Of a DNA stretch of 64,000 nt, positions 1 to 9,112 are shown one piece after another; position 1 is the first letter of the stretch; the number at the start of each line of letters is the position of its first letter. A program made the translations under genes and the position numbers. The notes under the pieces are model-generated. The model was not told the DNA's origin and did no database searches. It saw only the letters and a list, made by a program, of their open reading frames with translations. Source of the DNA: Stigmatella erecta (GTDB lineage Bacteria; Myxococcota; Myxococcia; Myxococcales; Myxococcaceae); NCBI RefSeq assembly GCF_900111745.1, contig NZ_FOIJ01000003.1, forward strand, positions 186,001-250,000, given 5' to 3'.

Positions 1-76
1 GGAGCAAATTGGTGATCGTCTTGGTGTCCTCGACGATCAGGACCTTCATGGGACCGCGTGTTCCGACCGTGTTCAT
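1..76 (-). CDS. Response regulator, N-terminal fragment (cut by window edge)
   Basis: Only the first 25 codons lie in the window. From the ATG at 76 the product reads MNTVGTRGP followed by [16 protein letters not shown], which is the beta-1 strand and acidic pair (ED) typical of a CheY-like receiver domain. The ATG overlaps the stop of the upstream chemoreceptor gene as ATGA, so it is probably translated by coupling; an internal ATG at 49 is the alternative start. Whether this is a stand-alone CheY, a CheB or the receiver of a longer hybrid protein cannot be told from the fragment. Confidence 0.8.
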   Translation of the reverse strand, partial: MNTVGTRGPMKVLIVEDTKTITNLL

Positions 77-1683
77 AGCTGGTATCTACCTACAAGCTCC
101 GAGAAGCGCTTGGAGAGATTGGAAAGATTGCCTGCCACCTGTTCGATTTGCCGGGTGCCCAGGACACTGTCCGCCGTCGCGGAGGACAGCTCGCTCATGG
201 CGGTGGCGATCTGCTCCACGCCAATGGTCTGCTGCCGGGTGTTGCCGGCGATCTGCCGGGCCGCCGAGGAGGACTCGCGGATGACTTCCGCCAGGCCGAG
301 AATCGCCGAGCCCGCGCTCTGGGCCAGCGCCATGGCGGCCTGAGCGCGGCGGCTGCCCTCCTCGGTGACCGCCACCGCCGCCTTGGTGCCCTTCTGCACC
401 TCCCCGAGGAGGCCGCGCACCTGGTTGGCGGCCACCTTGGACTGCTCGGCCAGGGTGCGCATCTCCATGGCCACCACCGCGAAGCCCCGGCCGTGCTCGC
501 CCGCCTTGGCCGCCTCGATGGAGGCGTTGAGCGCCAGCAGGTTCGACTGCTCGGCCACATCCCGCACCGTGGTGATGATGTCGCTGATCTGCAGCGTGCG
601 CTCGTGCAGCTCGGTGATGGCCACCGCGATGGCGCGCACCTGCTGCCCCAGCTTCTCCATGCCCGCCACGCTCTCGGCCACCACCTTCTGGCCCTCGCTG
701 GACAGGGCCTCGGAGCGCTGCGTGCCGCTGATCACCGAGTCGGCGTAGGTGGTTGCCTGCTTGGAGGTCTGGGCGATCTCCGCCACCGTGGTGCTCGTCT
801 CGTTGATGGCGGAGGCCTGCTCGTGGGCCATGGCGGACTGCTGCGTGGAGGTGGTGAGCACGCTCGTCGCCTCGCGCTCGATGTCCGCCGCGGCGCTGCG
901 CAAGTCCGACAGCATGTGCGTCACCGTCTCCGCCATCTTCGCGAAGCTCCGGGCCAGCTCGCCGATCTCGTCGTTGCCGCCGACGGCGATCTGCTGGCGC
1001 AGGTCGCCCGAGGCGATGCCCGCCGCCGCCTTGCCCAGCCGCTCCAGCGGCACCGTCACCAGCTGGGACAGCAGCGCCGCGGCGATGAGGCACAGCACCA
1101 GCACCAGCAGCCCCAGCCCCAGCGCCTGCCACACCACGGAGGAGATGGACTCCGAGAGCGAGTCGAGCTGGATGCCCACCTGCACCGTGCCGACCCGCGA
1201 GGGCACCGCATCCCCGCGCATGGCGTATTGGATGGGCGTGGAGGTCTCCAGCGCCGGCTTCTCCGCCACCATCACCCACCGGTCCATGGCCTCGGTGCCC
1301 TGGGTGGCCTTCACCCTCTCGGCGCCGGTGAATTCCTTCTTGTGGGCCATCGCCAGCACGGTGCCCACCTGGTTGCGCACCAGCACGTAGGCCACGTCCG
1401 GCACGTCGCGCAGGGTGGCGTCCACCTCTTTCTGAAGCATCACCTGATCCACGGACGCCACGTCCGGCGCCAGGTGGTTGCCCATCTGGATGCTGATGAC
1501 CCGCGCCCGCGTGGCCAGCTCGGCGCGCAGCGCATCCCGCATCTGCATCAAGAACACCGCGCTCAGAATGCCCGCCACCAGGCCCCCGGACAGGCCGGTG
1601 ATCCAGAGGATCTTGGTACGCAGGCTGAGCCGTCCCACCGTTTGACTGCCGGGCATGGACAACTTGATGCCTTGGACTTCCAC
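73..1683 (-). CDS. Methyl-accepting chemotaxis protein
   Basis: A 536-residue inner-membrane chemoreceptor. A first membrane segment lies near residues 24-46, a periplasmic sensor region of about 135 residues follows, a second membrane segment lies near 182-205, then a HAMP linker and a long methyl-accepting coiled coil. The signalling hairpin tip is explicit ([20 protein letters not shown]). Such receptors relay ligand or redox signals through CheW to a CheA kinase and are adapted by CheR methylation. It sits third in a minus-strand operon after cheW and cheR-TPR, and its stop overlaps the next response-regulator start. The ligand is unknown. Confidence 0.93.
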   Translation of the reverse strand: MEVQGIKLSMPGSQTVGRLSLRTKILWITGLSGGLVAGILSAVFLMQMRDALRAELATRARVISIQMGNHLAPDVASVDQVMLQKEVDATLRDVPDVAYVLVRNQVGTVLAMAHKKEFTGAERVKATQGTEAMDRWVMVAEKPALETSTPIQYAMRGDAVPSRVGTVQVGIQLDSLSESISSVVWQALGLGLLVLVLCLIAAALLSQLVTVPLERLGKAAAGIASGDLRQQIAVGGNDEIGELARSFAKMAETVTHMLSDLRSAAADIEREATSVLTTSTQQSAMAHEQASAINETSTTVAEIAQTSKQATTYADSVISGTQRSEALSSEGQKVVAESVAGMEKLGQQVRAIAVAITELHERTLQISDIITTVRDVAEQSNLLALNASIEAAKAGEHGRGFAVVAMEMRTLAEQSKVAANQVRGLLGEVQKGTKAAVAVTEEGSRRAQAAMALAQSAGSAILGLAEVIRESSSAARQIAGNTRQQTIGVEQIATAMSELSSATADSVLGTRQIEQVAGNLSNLSKRFSELVGRYQL

Positions 1684-1732
1684 ATGACCTCCCTTGGTAC
1701 TCGCGGCCAGCCTCGGCCCACCGCGCCCCCTG

Positions 1733-3097
1733 TCAACCCGCCCGGCCCCTCGCCGAGAGCGCCCGCCGCAGGCCGCCCACGGTCATCATCTCCACCCCGC
1801 GCAGGGGGTGCTCATCATCCAACCCGTCCAGCACCCTCAGCGCGTTCTGCCGCGCCCGCTCCGCGTCCTCCCGGCGCTCCAGCCGCGTGTAGAGCGTCAC
1901 CAGCGTAGCGTGGCCGAGCGCCAGTTGCGGCTCCAGGTATAGCGCCTTTCGCACACAGTCCACTGCGCCGTTCAGATCTCCCCGCGTCTCGGCCACCATG
2001 GCCAGGAGCAGGTAGGCCTCCGGAACCATCTTGCGCGCCGCGTCCCGCGCCAGCGCCTCGGCCCGCTCGTACTGGCCCTCCCGGGCGGCGGCGAGGGCTT
2101 GACGCATCGCATCATCCTCGGCGGGCGCCTCCTCCCGGGGCGGCGGCGCGGGCGGCACCACCTTGAGCGCGTTCTGGACCAGGGGCAGCCGTGTCATGGG
2201 GGCCGTCGGGGCGATGCGCGCCGCCCGGGGCTCCAGCTTCCAGCGCGCCAGGGCCTGGGCGGCGGGCGGCTCCTTCGGCGGCTCCAGGGGGACCACGGGG
2301 CGGCGCAGCACGGGGGTGCCCTCCACATCGAGCATCTCCAGGCCCAGCCCGTTGGCCAGCGGCACCTCCGCGGGCGACAGGAACAGCAGCCCTCCGGGGG
2401 CCAGCGCCCCCACGAGCTTGGCGAGCACCTGGCGCACCAGCTCCGGCGGAAAGTAGATGAGCACGTTGCGGCAGAAGACCGCGTCCTGGTTGGACACGGG
2501 CGCCAGGTCCGAGACGAGGTTGTGCCGGCGGAACTCCACCGGCTGCCGCGCCTGGGTGCACACGGACATCCCGCCGGCATGGGCCGTCAGGAAGCGCTTC
2601 TCCATGGTGGGCTCGACGCGCCGCACGGACCAGGGGCTGTAGGTGCCCACGCGGGCCCGGCTCAGGGAGCGGGCCGAGATGTCGGTGGCCAGCACGTGGA
2701 TGTTGTCCACGGGGACGTTGGCCGCCAGCAGCGCCATGGTGATGCTGTAGGGCTCCTCGCCCGTGGCGCAGCCGGCGCTCCAGATGTGCACGGGCCCGCC
2801 GCGCGCGGCGGCCACGCGGGTCAGCTCGCGCAGGTGCTCGGGGTGGCGGAAGAAGTACGTCTCGCCGATCACCGCGTGCTCGATGAAGGTCTCCACCGCC
2901 AGGGGCTCGCGCGCCAGCAGGGCCTTGAGGAACACGGGGGTGGTGAGCTTGCGCGCCTCCGCGGCCCGCACGAGCGCGGTGCCCAGCGAGCGCCGCACGC
3001 TGGCGGTGAGGGTCAGGCCACTGGCCTCCCGCAGGACATCCTCGACCCGGCTGAGCGTGGCCTCGTCGAGCACGTCCGCCCGGACGACTTCGTTCAC
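1733..3097 (-). CDS. CheR-type protein methyltransferase with C-terminal TPR region
   Basis: A 454-residue protein that would methylate glutamates of the neighbouring chemoreceptor using S-adenosylmethionine. The CheR N-terminal helical domain is followed by the SAM-binding core with [15 protein letters not shown] and the downstream motif [13 protein letters not shown] Pro/Ala-rich linker leads to a C-terminal stretch of helix pairs with TPR spacing, as in Myxococcus FrzF and Pseudomonas WspC. The GTG at 3097 is chosen because it overlaps the cheW stop as GTGA and has GGAGGGG just upstream; reading from an earlier start would run deep into cheW. Confidence 0.92.
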   Translation of the reverse strand: MNEVVRADVLDEATLSRVEDVLREASGLTLTASVRRSLGTALVRAAEARKLTTPVFLKALLAREPLAVETFIEHAVIGETYFFRHPEHLRELTRVAAARGGPVHIWSAGCATGEEPYSITMALLAANVPVDNIHVLATDISARSLSRARVGTYSPWSVRRVEPTMEKRFLTAHAGGMSVCTQARQPVEFRRHNLVSDLAPVSNQDAVFCRNVLIYFPPELVRQVLAKLVGALAPGGLLFLSPAEVPLANGLGLEMLDVEGTPVLRRPVVPLEPPKEPPAAQALARWKLEPRAARIAPTAPMTRLPLVQNALKVVPPAPPPREEAPAEDDAMRQALAAAREGQYERAEALARDAARKMVPEAYLLLAMVAETRGDLNGAVDCVRKALYLEPQLALGHATLVTLYTRLERREDAERARQNALRVLDGLDDEHPLRGVEMMTVGGLRRALSARGRAG

Positions 3098-3660
3098 GTC
3101 CCCTCCGGAGTGACCAGCAGGCCCGCGGTCCGCAGCAGCGGCAGAAGCCCTCCCTCGGGAAGCCGGCACAAACCACCCATCAGCCCCGTCGTGTCCCACG
3201 GCGAGCGGTGCTCACCGGCCGCATCCCCTTCCACCAGGGCGGGCGTGTCGACGATGTCACGCACCCGGTCCACCAGCAGCGCCACGGTGCGCGCCCCCGC
3301 GCAGACCACCAGGTGCGCATCCATCTCCGGCTCCCGGCGGACGCCCAGCAGCACGGCCAGGTCCACCACGATGGCGGAGGTTCCCCGGTAGACGAACGCG
3401 CCGGCCACATGGGCAGGGGCCCCGGGCAGCGGCTGAATCTCCACCAGCCGGACCACTTCCTGGACCACCTCGGTGGGCAAGAGCGCCTGGGCGCCGGCCA
3501 CCTCCAGCGTGAGGTACAGCCCCGGCAGCCGCAGCTCCCCATCGAGGTGGGTCAGCTCTTGCCGCAGTTGCTGCAGCTCTCCCTCCAGCAGGGACAGCCG
3601 TTGCTGGACGGAGGCACGGCGTGCATGGGCTTCGGCGGGGGTTGTGGGGGTTTCGGCCAT
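3094..3660 (-). CDS. CheW-like chemotaxis coupling protein
   Basis: A 188-residue coupling protein expected to bridge the chemoreceptor and a CheA kinase. The N-terminal 45 residues form a short coiled coil (QQRLSLLEGELQQLRQELT) that is not part of canonical CheW; the rest is a CheW-type beta fold with GAFVYRGTSAIVVDLAVLLG and VALLVDRVRDIVD. The ATG at 3660 is chosen because the reading upstream is low-quality Pro/Gly-rich sequence, although an in-frame ATG at 3810 exists. First gene of the chemosensory operon; its stop overlaps the cheR start. The extra coiled coil may add an oligomerisation surface. Confidence 0.86.
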   Translation of the reverse strand: MAETPTTPAEAHARRASVQQRLSLLEGELQQLRQELTHLDGELRLPGLYLTLEVAGAQALLPTEVVQEVVRLVEIQPLPGAPAHVAGAFVYRGTSAIVVDLAVLLGVRREPEMDAHLVVCAGARTVALLVDRVRDIVDTPALVEGDAAGEHRSPWDTTGLMGGLCRLPEGGLLPLLRTAGLLVTPEGT

Positions 3661-3907
3661 CGAGCAGCCCTGGCCCGGTGGAGACGATCCGGGAGGTCCG
3701 GAACGTAATCCGGTCCCAGCAGGACCGTCAATGCGGGCGGTGTAGTCTTCCTGCTTCCTTGGCTGCTCCCGGACGGCCCAAACGTCCGGGAGGAGGCGGC
3801 CAGGCTGCATCGCGGTGGGGCCGGGGTTGTGGTTTGATGGGCCTCACGATGCGCGGTGGGACGCAAGAGGGTGACGAGGCCATGCCGTGTGCAGGTGGGG
3901 AGAGTGA

Positions 3908-5902
3908 ATGATCAAGAGTGATTCGTCGGCCGTCGGGACTCCAGAGGCGCATGGGGTGGACCCGCTCATTGGCCGCACGCTCAACGGTCGCTTCCGCATC
4001 ACCGAGCCACTGGGCATGGGGGGCATGGGCAAGGTCTACCGGGCCATCCAGACGCCCCTGGACCGGGTGGTGGCGCTCAAGGTCCTCAATCCCAACTTCC
4101 CCAGCAGCAAGGATCCCGGCTTCCAGCAGCGGTTCCTGCGCGAAGCCTCCCTCACCTCGAAGCTGCGCCACCCCAACACGGTCACGGTCATCGACTACGG
4201 TCAGACCGAGGACAACATCTACTTCATCGCCATGGAGTACATGGAGGGGCGCACCCTGGCCCAGGTGCTCTCCCAGACGGGGCCCCTGCCCTGGAGCCGG
4301 GTGATTTCCATTGGCCAGCAGGTATGCCGCTCGCTGCGCGAGGCGCACGGCATGGGCATCGTCCACCGGGACCTCAAGCCCGCCAACATCATGCTGCTCA
4401 ACGAGTCGGATCAGGACCTGGTCAAGGTCCTGGACTTCGGCCTCGTCAAGTCCATCGCGCCCGTCACCGAGGGCGTGCTCAGCCCGGAAATCACCCAGAG
4501 CGGCACGTTCCTGGGCTCCCCGCAGTACATGGCGCCCGAGCAGGCGCGCAACGTGACGGATGCCCGCAGTGACGTCTACTCGCTGGGCGTTATGCTCTAC
4601 CAGATGCTGATGGGGCGCCCGCCGTTCATCGCGCGCGACCACCTGGAGCTCATCTTCTCCCACTGCAAGGAGGCCCCACCCCCCTTCAACTCGCTGCGGC
4701 CCTACATCCCGGTCCCCGCGGAGATCGAAGCGGTGGTCATGCGGTGCCTGGAGAAGGACCCGGCGCGCCGCTATCAGACGATGGATGAGCTGCTGGAGGC
4801 GATGCGCACGGCCAACATGTCCGCGGGCGGCCACAGCGGCATCTTCAAGCGGCCGGGCGGTGCGTCGACCACGGGCCCCTACCCCTCGCCGCACTTCGTG
4901 CAGCCGCCTGCGGCGGACTCCGGCTCCTCCACGCTGGCGCTGGACATCAGCGTGGACCTTCCCGAGCCCGTGCGCCCCCGCGGCCAGCGCCGCAACAGGG
5001 TGCTGCTGGGCCTGGGCATCGGGGCCGCCGTCGTGGCGGGGCTTGCCGCCGCCTTCTTCTTCCTCCGCCCCAAGCCGGACTCCGAGGCGGCGCCCCCACC
5101 CGCCGAGACGGTCCAGGTGAAGGCCGAGGCCCCGGTGGCCCCCGCGCCGCCGGCGGCCGCCGAGAAAACGCCCGAGGCGCCCCAGAAGGTCCGCCTGCGG
5201 CTGATGACCGAGCCGTCCGGGGCGCGCGTCTACTACAAGGGGAAGGAGCGCGGCACGACGCCCTTCGTGCTGGAAATCCCCCCCGGCGAGGACGGCACCG
5301 TCACCGCCGAGCTCGCCTTCGTGCTGGAGGGGTACCAGACCGAGACCGTCATCACCGGCGGCTCGGGAGACGTGGTGCTCTCCCAGAAGCTCCAGCGGCG
5401 CCGGGGAGGCTCCTCGGGAGGCTCGCGCGTGGAGTTCGCCCATGGCGGCTCCCAGCAGCAGCCCAACGCGCTGCCCGCCTCGCTCGCCCCGGCGGAGCCC
5501 ATGGCGCCCCTGGCCGAGGCCTCCGCGAAGACGGCCCCGGAGGCAGGCGGCCTGGCCGGACAGACGCTGCCCGCGAACGTGCTGGCCGCCATGAAGACCT
5601 CTCAGGCCACCCTCCCCTACGACAGCGAGCACATGAGCCGCCCCGAGCAGCTCGAGGGCAAGGACCTCACCTACTCCCGCGAGGCCCTCGCGGCGAAGGT
5701 CGAAGGGGTGATGCTGGTGAAGTGCACCATCACCCGCCAGGGCCGCGTGGAGAACTGCCGGGTGCTCAAGACGCTGCCCCACATGGAGGCCACGGTGCTG
5801 GAGACCCTGAGGTCGCGCGTCTACAAGCCCATCCTCTACCGGGGCCAGCCCGTGGCGGTGGACTACGTGTTCAACATGCGCCTGACGCTGCCCCGGCGCT
5901 GA
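3908..5902 (+). CDS. Ser/Thr protein kinase with PEGA and TonB C-terminal domains
   Basis: A 664-residue membrane kinase. Residues about 20-290 are a Hanks-type kinase with a Gly-loop (LGMGGMGKVYRA), the VALKVL lysine, catalytic HRDLKPAN near 152, DFG near 175 and the SPQYMAPEQ activation segment. A Pro-rich linker leads to one membrane segment near 365-386, which puts the C-terminus in the periplasm. There a PEGA domain (TEPSGARVYYKGKERGTTPF, about 428-500) is followed by a TonB/TolA-type C-terminal domain (about 590-664, VMLVKCTITRQGRVENCRVL). The ATG follows a GGGGAGA ribosome site. Divergent from the chemosensory operon. The TonB-like end suggests that it contacts an envelope partner. Confidence 0.95.
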   Translation: MIKSDSSAVGTPEAHGVDPLIGRTLNGRFRITEPLGMGGMGKVYRAIQTPLDRVVALKVLNPNFPSSKDPGFQQRFLREASLTSKLRHPNTVTVIDYGQTEDNIYFIAMEYMEGRTLAQVLSQTGPLPWSRVISIGQQVCRSLREAHGMGIVHRDLKPANIMLLNESDQDLVKVLDFGLVKSIAPVTEGVLSPEITQSGTFLGSPQYMAPEQARNVTDARSDVYSLGVMLYQMLMGRPPFIARDHLELIFSHCKEAPPPFNSLRPYIPVPAEIEAVVMRCLEKDPARRYQTMDELLEAMRTANMSAGGHSGIFKRPGGASTTGPYPSPHFVQPPAADSGSSTLALDISVDLPEPVRPRGQRRNRVLLGLGIGAAVVAGLAAAFFFLRPKPDSEAAPPPAETVQVKAEAPVAPAPPAAAEKTPEAPQKVRLRLMTEPSGARVYYKGKERGTTPFVLEIPPGEDGTVTAELAFVLEGYQTETVITGGSGDVVLSQKLQRRRGGSSGGSRVEFAHGGSQQQPNALPASLAPAEPMAPLAEASAKTAPEAGGLAGQTLPANVLAAMKTSQATLPYDSEHMSRPEQLEGKDLTYSREALAAKVEGVMLVKCTITRQGRVENCRVLKTLPHMEATVLETLRSRVYKPILYRGQPVAVDYVFNMRLTLPRR

Positions 5903-5908
5903 GCCGGT

Positions 5909-6586
5909 TCACCTCGGGCCAGCGCCCGCGGGAACGCCCCAGTCCACCACCGGCCACCCCCTGCGGAGCGCCTCCCGGCGCAGCCGCTGGTCGGGGTGCA
6001 CGGCCACGGGCTTGCCCACCACCTCCATCACGGGCAGGTCCGAGTAGGAGTCCGTGTAGAAGGCGCACGCGGACAGGGACGCGCCCACCTCCCGCACGTA
6101 GCCCTCCGCACAGGTGCGCTTGCCCTCCCCGAAGCAGACGGTGCCCAGGGGCTTGCCGGTGTGGAGGCCCTCGGCGTTCACCTCGAAGCGGTTGCAGAGG
6201 ATCGCATCCAGGCGCAGGTCCCTCGCGACGAGCTCGGAGAGATAGCCCGTGGAGGAGGTCAGCAACACCAGCCGGTCCCCGGCACGGCGGTGCTCCTCCA
6301 GCACGCGCAACGCGCCGGGGCGGTAGAGCAGGCGGAGCTGCTCTTCGTAGAAGGCGGTGGTGCGCTCCAGGATGGGCCCCACGGCGGTGCCCGCCAGGTG
6401 GCCGATGGCCGCCAGCAGCGCGTCCTGCATGGACACGAAGCCCAGGTGGTAGCGGGCCATCCACACGCTGGCCCCCAGGGCCTGCCACCGGGAGATGTGG
6501 CCCAGGGCCAGCTCGCGGCGGATCCACAAGGCGGCGGAGTTCACCGCGAGCAGCGTCTTGTCGAGATCGAAGAACGCGACACTCAT
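5909..6586 (-). CDS. HAD-family phosphatase (HAD-IB, SerB-like)
   Basis: A 225-residue cytosolic phosphohydrolase. HAD motif I is FFDLDKTLL at residues 4-12 with the DxD nucleophile pair, motif II is LLTSSTGYLSEL near 115, and the motif IV acidic region is ACAFYTDSYSDLPVME near 185. The helical cap is of the HAD-IB type found in phosphoserine-phosphatase-like and lipid-phosphate proteins. The ATG at 6586 overlaps the stop of the upstream metalloprotease as ATGA, so it is the last gene of a four-gene operon. The substrate cannot be assigned. Confidence 0.9.
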   Translation of the reverse strand: MSVAFFDLDKTLLAVNSAALWIRRELALGHISRWQALGASVWMARYHLGFVSMQDALLAAIGHLAGTAVGPILERTTAFYEEQLRLLYRPGALRVLEEHRRAGDRLVLLTSSTGYLSELVARDLRLDAILCNRFEVNAEGLHTGKPLGTVCFGEGKRTCAEGYVREVGASLSACAFYTDSYSDLPVMEVVGKPVAVHPDQRLRREALRRGWPVVDWGVPAGAGPR

Positions 6587-7515
6587 GTGTCCTCCTCTCC
6601 AGGGACGCCCCACCGGCGGCGGGGTTTCGCCCACCATGCGGCCAGCACCAGGCCGCCCAGCCAGCCCCCGGGAGCAGCCCCGCAGCCCGTCCCGGCATTC
6701 TGGGCGGCCAGGTGCTGGCTCGTCACGGGGGGCTCCCCACAGGCGGCGGGGGGCAGCCCGCGGGGATATGTCCGGCAGAAGCCCGCCCCGGTGCCCGCGT
6801 CGATGATGCGCTTGTGCGTCTCGCCCGCGGGAGCGGTCGCCTCCATGGTGGACAGCGCCGAGTACACGTGGTCCAGCCCCACCACGTGGCCGATCTCGTG
6901 GGTCATCGTGTTCTGGATGTCCGCGATGACGCACCCGGAGGAGAAGTCTCCCATGCAGGGCGGGCCGCCCACGGTGGTGAACAGAAACCCCGGCAGGCCC
7001 TCGCCCTGCGCCGCGTTGAACTCGATGTCCGCATCGAGCGCATAGCCGGTCCTGAAGCTGAAGGTGGTGGTGGTCAGCGCGATGGTGGCGAAGCCGTGCT
7101 CCCAGCACCCGTAGGCGTTGCCGCAGCTGTCGTCCTCCAGGCAAGCGTCGTTCTCGGGGACGACCTCGTAGCAGGCCCTCTGCCGGAAGGTGACGACGTT
7201 CTGGTTCCGGTCCGGATGCTCGGGATCGTAGCCCACGGTGGGGTTCGGGACGTCGGGGCCCCGCGTGAACACGTAATCCGTGCACCCGGAGGCCAGGGCC
7301 CGCCAGGAATCAAAGGAGGCCTCGAGGGCGGCGAGCTCGGTGTCCCCGGGCGTCCAGGGGTTGCCCGCCGGATCCAGGTGGTACACGTACTCCCGGATGG
7401 GCCACGCGAGGCACAAGGGCTCGCCGGGGACCCCGGTGCGCTTGTAGTCGAACTGGGCGCGCGCGGCGGGCGCGGCGGCCAGAACGCCCAGCATGAGCCA
7501 CAAGCCCCGTCTCAC
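6583..7515 (-). CDS. Secreted matrixin-type metalloprotease A with MYXO-CTERM-like tail
   Basis: A 310-residue exported zinc protease. The GTG start at 7515 overlaps the previous stop as GTGA and gives a good signal peptide (RRGLWLMLGVLAAAPAARA). The zinc site is HEIGHVVGLDH near residues 206-216, with a Met-turn-like STME soon after. Several cysteines (CYEVV, CLEDDSCGN, CWEHG) are shared with protease B. The C-terminus has TGCG, a hydrophobic stretch and KPRRR, matching the MYXO-CTERM sorting pattern, here followed by a short acidic extension. Third gene of the operon at 5909-9001. Confidence 0.9.
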   Translation of the reverse strand: MRRGLWLMLGVLAAAPAARAQFDYKRTGVPGEPLCLAWPIREYVYHLDPAGNPWTPGDTELAALEASFDSWRALASGCTDYVFTRGPDVPNPTVGYDPEHPDRNQNVVTFRQRACYEVVPENDACLEDDSCGNAYGCWEHGFATIALTTTTFSFRTGYALDADIEFNAAQGEGLPGFLFTTVGGPPCMGDFSSGCVIADIQNTMTHEIGHVVGLDHVYSALSTMEATAPAGETHKRIIDAGTGAGFCRTYPRGLPPAACGEPPVTSQHLAAQNAGTGCGAAPGGWLGGLVLAAWWAKPRRRWGVPGEEDT

Positions 7516-8417
7516 GCGCGGAAGTCCTTCCGGCGGCGAACCCGGCGCATCAGGGCCCACCCCGCGAGGGCGGGAAGCCAGGCCCCGGCGCCCGCGCTGG
7601 CACAGCCCCCGGCCCCGTCGGCCGCCTTGCGGCCCAGCGTGGGGTCCGTGGTGAGGTGGATGCAGTTCTGGCTGACGCCGCCCTTGGGGTACGCCTCACA
7701 GACGAACGAGCGGGAGCCCGAATCGATGGTGCGCTTGGACGTCTCCCCCGGAGGCGCGCGCGGGTTCATCGTCGAGTTCAGCGCGTCCGTGTGGTCCAGC
7801 CCCACCAGGTGGCCAATCTCGTGCGTCATGGTGTTCTGGATGTCGGTGGCCACACAGCCCTGCGTCACGTTCGGCCCGCACCGGGGCCCATCGGCCGCGG
7901 TGAAGGTGAAGGCGGCCGAGTTCAGCTCGATGTCCGAGTCGTAGATGATGCCGGTGTTCTCGTCGTACGTCGTCAAGGTGACGGCGATGGTCTCGTTGCC
8001 GTTGCTCCAGCAGTCGTAGACGTTGCCGCAGCTGTCGTCCTCCCAGCAGCCGTCATCGGCGGGCACCACGCTGCCCACCGTGCACTGGCGCGTGCGGAAG
8101 AGCACGAGGTTGCGGTTGTCCCCCCGGAGCACGTAGCCGACGTCGCGATCCTGCACCCGCGGCCCTTCCTCGAAGGTGATGTTGCCGCACGAGGAGAAGA
8201 CATCCTGCCAGCTCTGGAACGAGCGGCGGACCGCGTCGAACTCGGAGCCCGCGGGCAGCGTCTCCGGGTTGCCCTGGGTGCTCTGGTGCCAGGTGATGCG
8301 GGGCACCGACCAGAACAGACACTGGGTCGACCGGTCTCCGGCCTCGACCCGGCTGCGCACGTAGGGGTCCAGGCTCTGCCCCAGGGACAGGCTCAGCAGC
8401 AGCGCGGCGATCTTCAC
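7512..8417 (-). CDS. Secreted matrixin-type metalloprotease B with MYXO-CTERM-like tail
   Basis: A 301-residue paralogue of protease A. The signal peptide is MKIAALLLSLSLGQS. The zinc motif HEIGHLVGLDH lies near residue 199, followed by a Met-turn-like NSTMNPRAPPGET. It shares the CWEDDSCGN / CWSNGNETIAVTLTTY region with protease A, which shows tandem duplication. The tail GGCASAG, then a hydrophobic segment and RRVRRRK, matches MYXO-CTERM sorting signals, which are known to direct proteins to the outer surface through the myxosortase pathway. The start ATG overlaps the stop of the small secreted protein upstream (ATGA). Confidence 0.93.
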   Translation of the reverse strand: MKIAALLLSLSLGQSLDPYVRSRVEAGDRSTQCLFWSVPRITWHQSTQGNPETLPAGSEFDAVRRSFQSWQDVFSSCGNITFEEGPRVQDRDVGYVLRGDNRNLVLFRTRQCTVGSVVPADDGCWEDDSCGNVYDCWSNGNETIAVTLTTYDENTGIIYDSDIELNSAAFTFTAADGPRCGPNVTQGCVATDIQNTMTHEIGHLVGLDHTDALNSTMNPRAPPGETSKRTIDSGSRSFVCEAYPKGGVSQNCIHLTTDPTLGRKAADGAGGCASAGAGAWLPALAGWALMRRVRRRKDFRA

Positions 8418-9001
8418 GGGCGGGACTCCTTGCCAGCCCCTTCTGGCTTGGGCTGCTGCAGGGCGGCGCGGATGGCGCTCTTCAGCTCCTCGAGCCCCAT
8501 CGTCCGGGGCGCGGAGGCCGAGGGCTGGGACGTCTTCGGCTCCAGCAGGCGCACGTCCTTGGCCGCGGGCACGGCGAGCGCGGACCGGGAGTCCTCGGTC
8601 CGGAGCACCTCGTACTTGCCCTGGGACAGCCCCACCAGGCCAAAGGCCCGGGCGCCCCGGCGCTCCAGGAAGACGACGACTTCCTCGCCCTGCGTGAACG
8701 AGGCCATGCCGCTCACCACCTGCCCGATGTCACCGACGCGCCCGCCCGGCTGAATGAGGAGCACGGTGCTGCCCGGCTGCCCCTTGAGGGCCTCGGACAC
8801 TTCGATCTCGACGTCCGTGAGGATGCGGCGGTGGTCCCGGCTCCACCGGCTCTCCACCCGGCGGACCGTCCCATGAATGACGGCATCGGAGGAGTGGGAC
8901 AGGGCGGAGAGGTCCAGCTGGAACATCGTGGACGCGGACGCAGGCATCCCGAGCAACCAGGCAGTGGCCAGCAGGGCTCGGAACGCGACAGGCAATTTCA
9001 T
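8414..9001 (-). CDS. Small secreted protein, matrixin-associated, TIMP/NTR-like strand pattern
   Basis: A 195-residue exported protein of unknown function. A signal peptide (residues 1-24, ending ASAS) precedes a beta-rich core: SDAVIHGTVRRVESRW, then TDVEIEVSEALKG, then VLLIQPGGRVGD and GEEVVVFLERR. This order (surface-risk strand, charged hairpin, strand ending in LKG) resembles by eye the OB-fold of TIMP/NTR domains, but the N-terminal cysteine of TIMPs is absent. The protein at 38073-38618 is a distant homologue and also precedes a matrixin. It leads a four-gene operon with ATGA coupling to protease B, so a role as inhibitor, chaperone or partner of the protease is inferred. Confidence 0.85.
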   Translation of the reverse strand: MKLPVAFRALLATAWLLGMPASASTMFQLDLSALSHSSDAVIHGTVRRVESRWSRDHRRILTDVEIEVSEALKGQPGSTVLLIQPGGRVGDIGQVVSGMASFTQGEEVVVFLERRGARAFGLVGLSQGKYEVLRTEDSRSALAVPAAKDVRLLEPKTSQPSASAPRTMGLEELKSAIRAALQQPKPEGAGKESRP

Positions 9002-9070
9002 GGATGCACCTCGGTACCCTTCAGTCTAACTCATGAATCCGGGTTGTGCGCGGCCCATGAGGGCACCGCG

Positions 9071-9099
9071 TTGACCACCCTGCGCCGCCTTGCTATCCC
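9071..9099 (+). promoter_or_regulatory. Possible promoter of gltX
   Basis: TTGACC at 9071-9076 and TATCCC at 9094-9099 are separated by 17 bases, upstream of the gltX ATG at 9113. The -35 box is good and the -10 box is weak (TAT only). If used, the leader would be only a few bases long. Confidence 0.3.
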
Positions 9100-9112
9100 G
9101 CGCCTGCTCCCT

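Noticed and set aside
148-1908. A 586-codon plus-strand frame opposite the chemoreceptor
   Set aside because: The chemoreceptor on the minus strand has unmistakable motifs; the plus frame has none.
5909-7285. HAD phosphatase extended upstream to 458 codons
   Set aside because: The extension overlaps the protease in another frame and lacks its own signals; the ATG at 6586 starts directly before HAD motif I and overlaps the protease stop.
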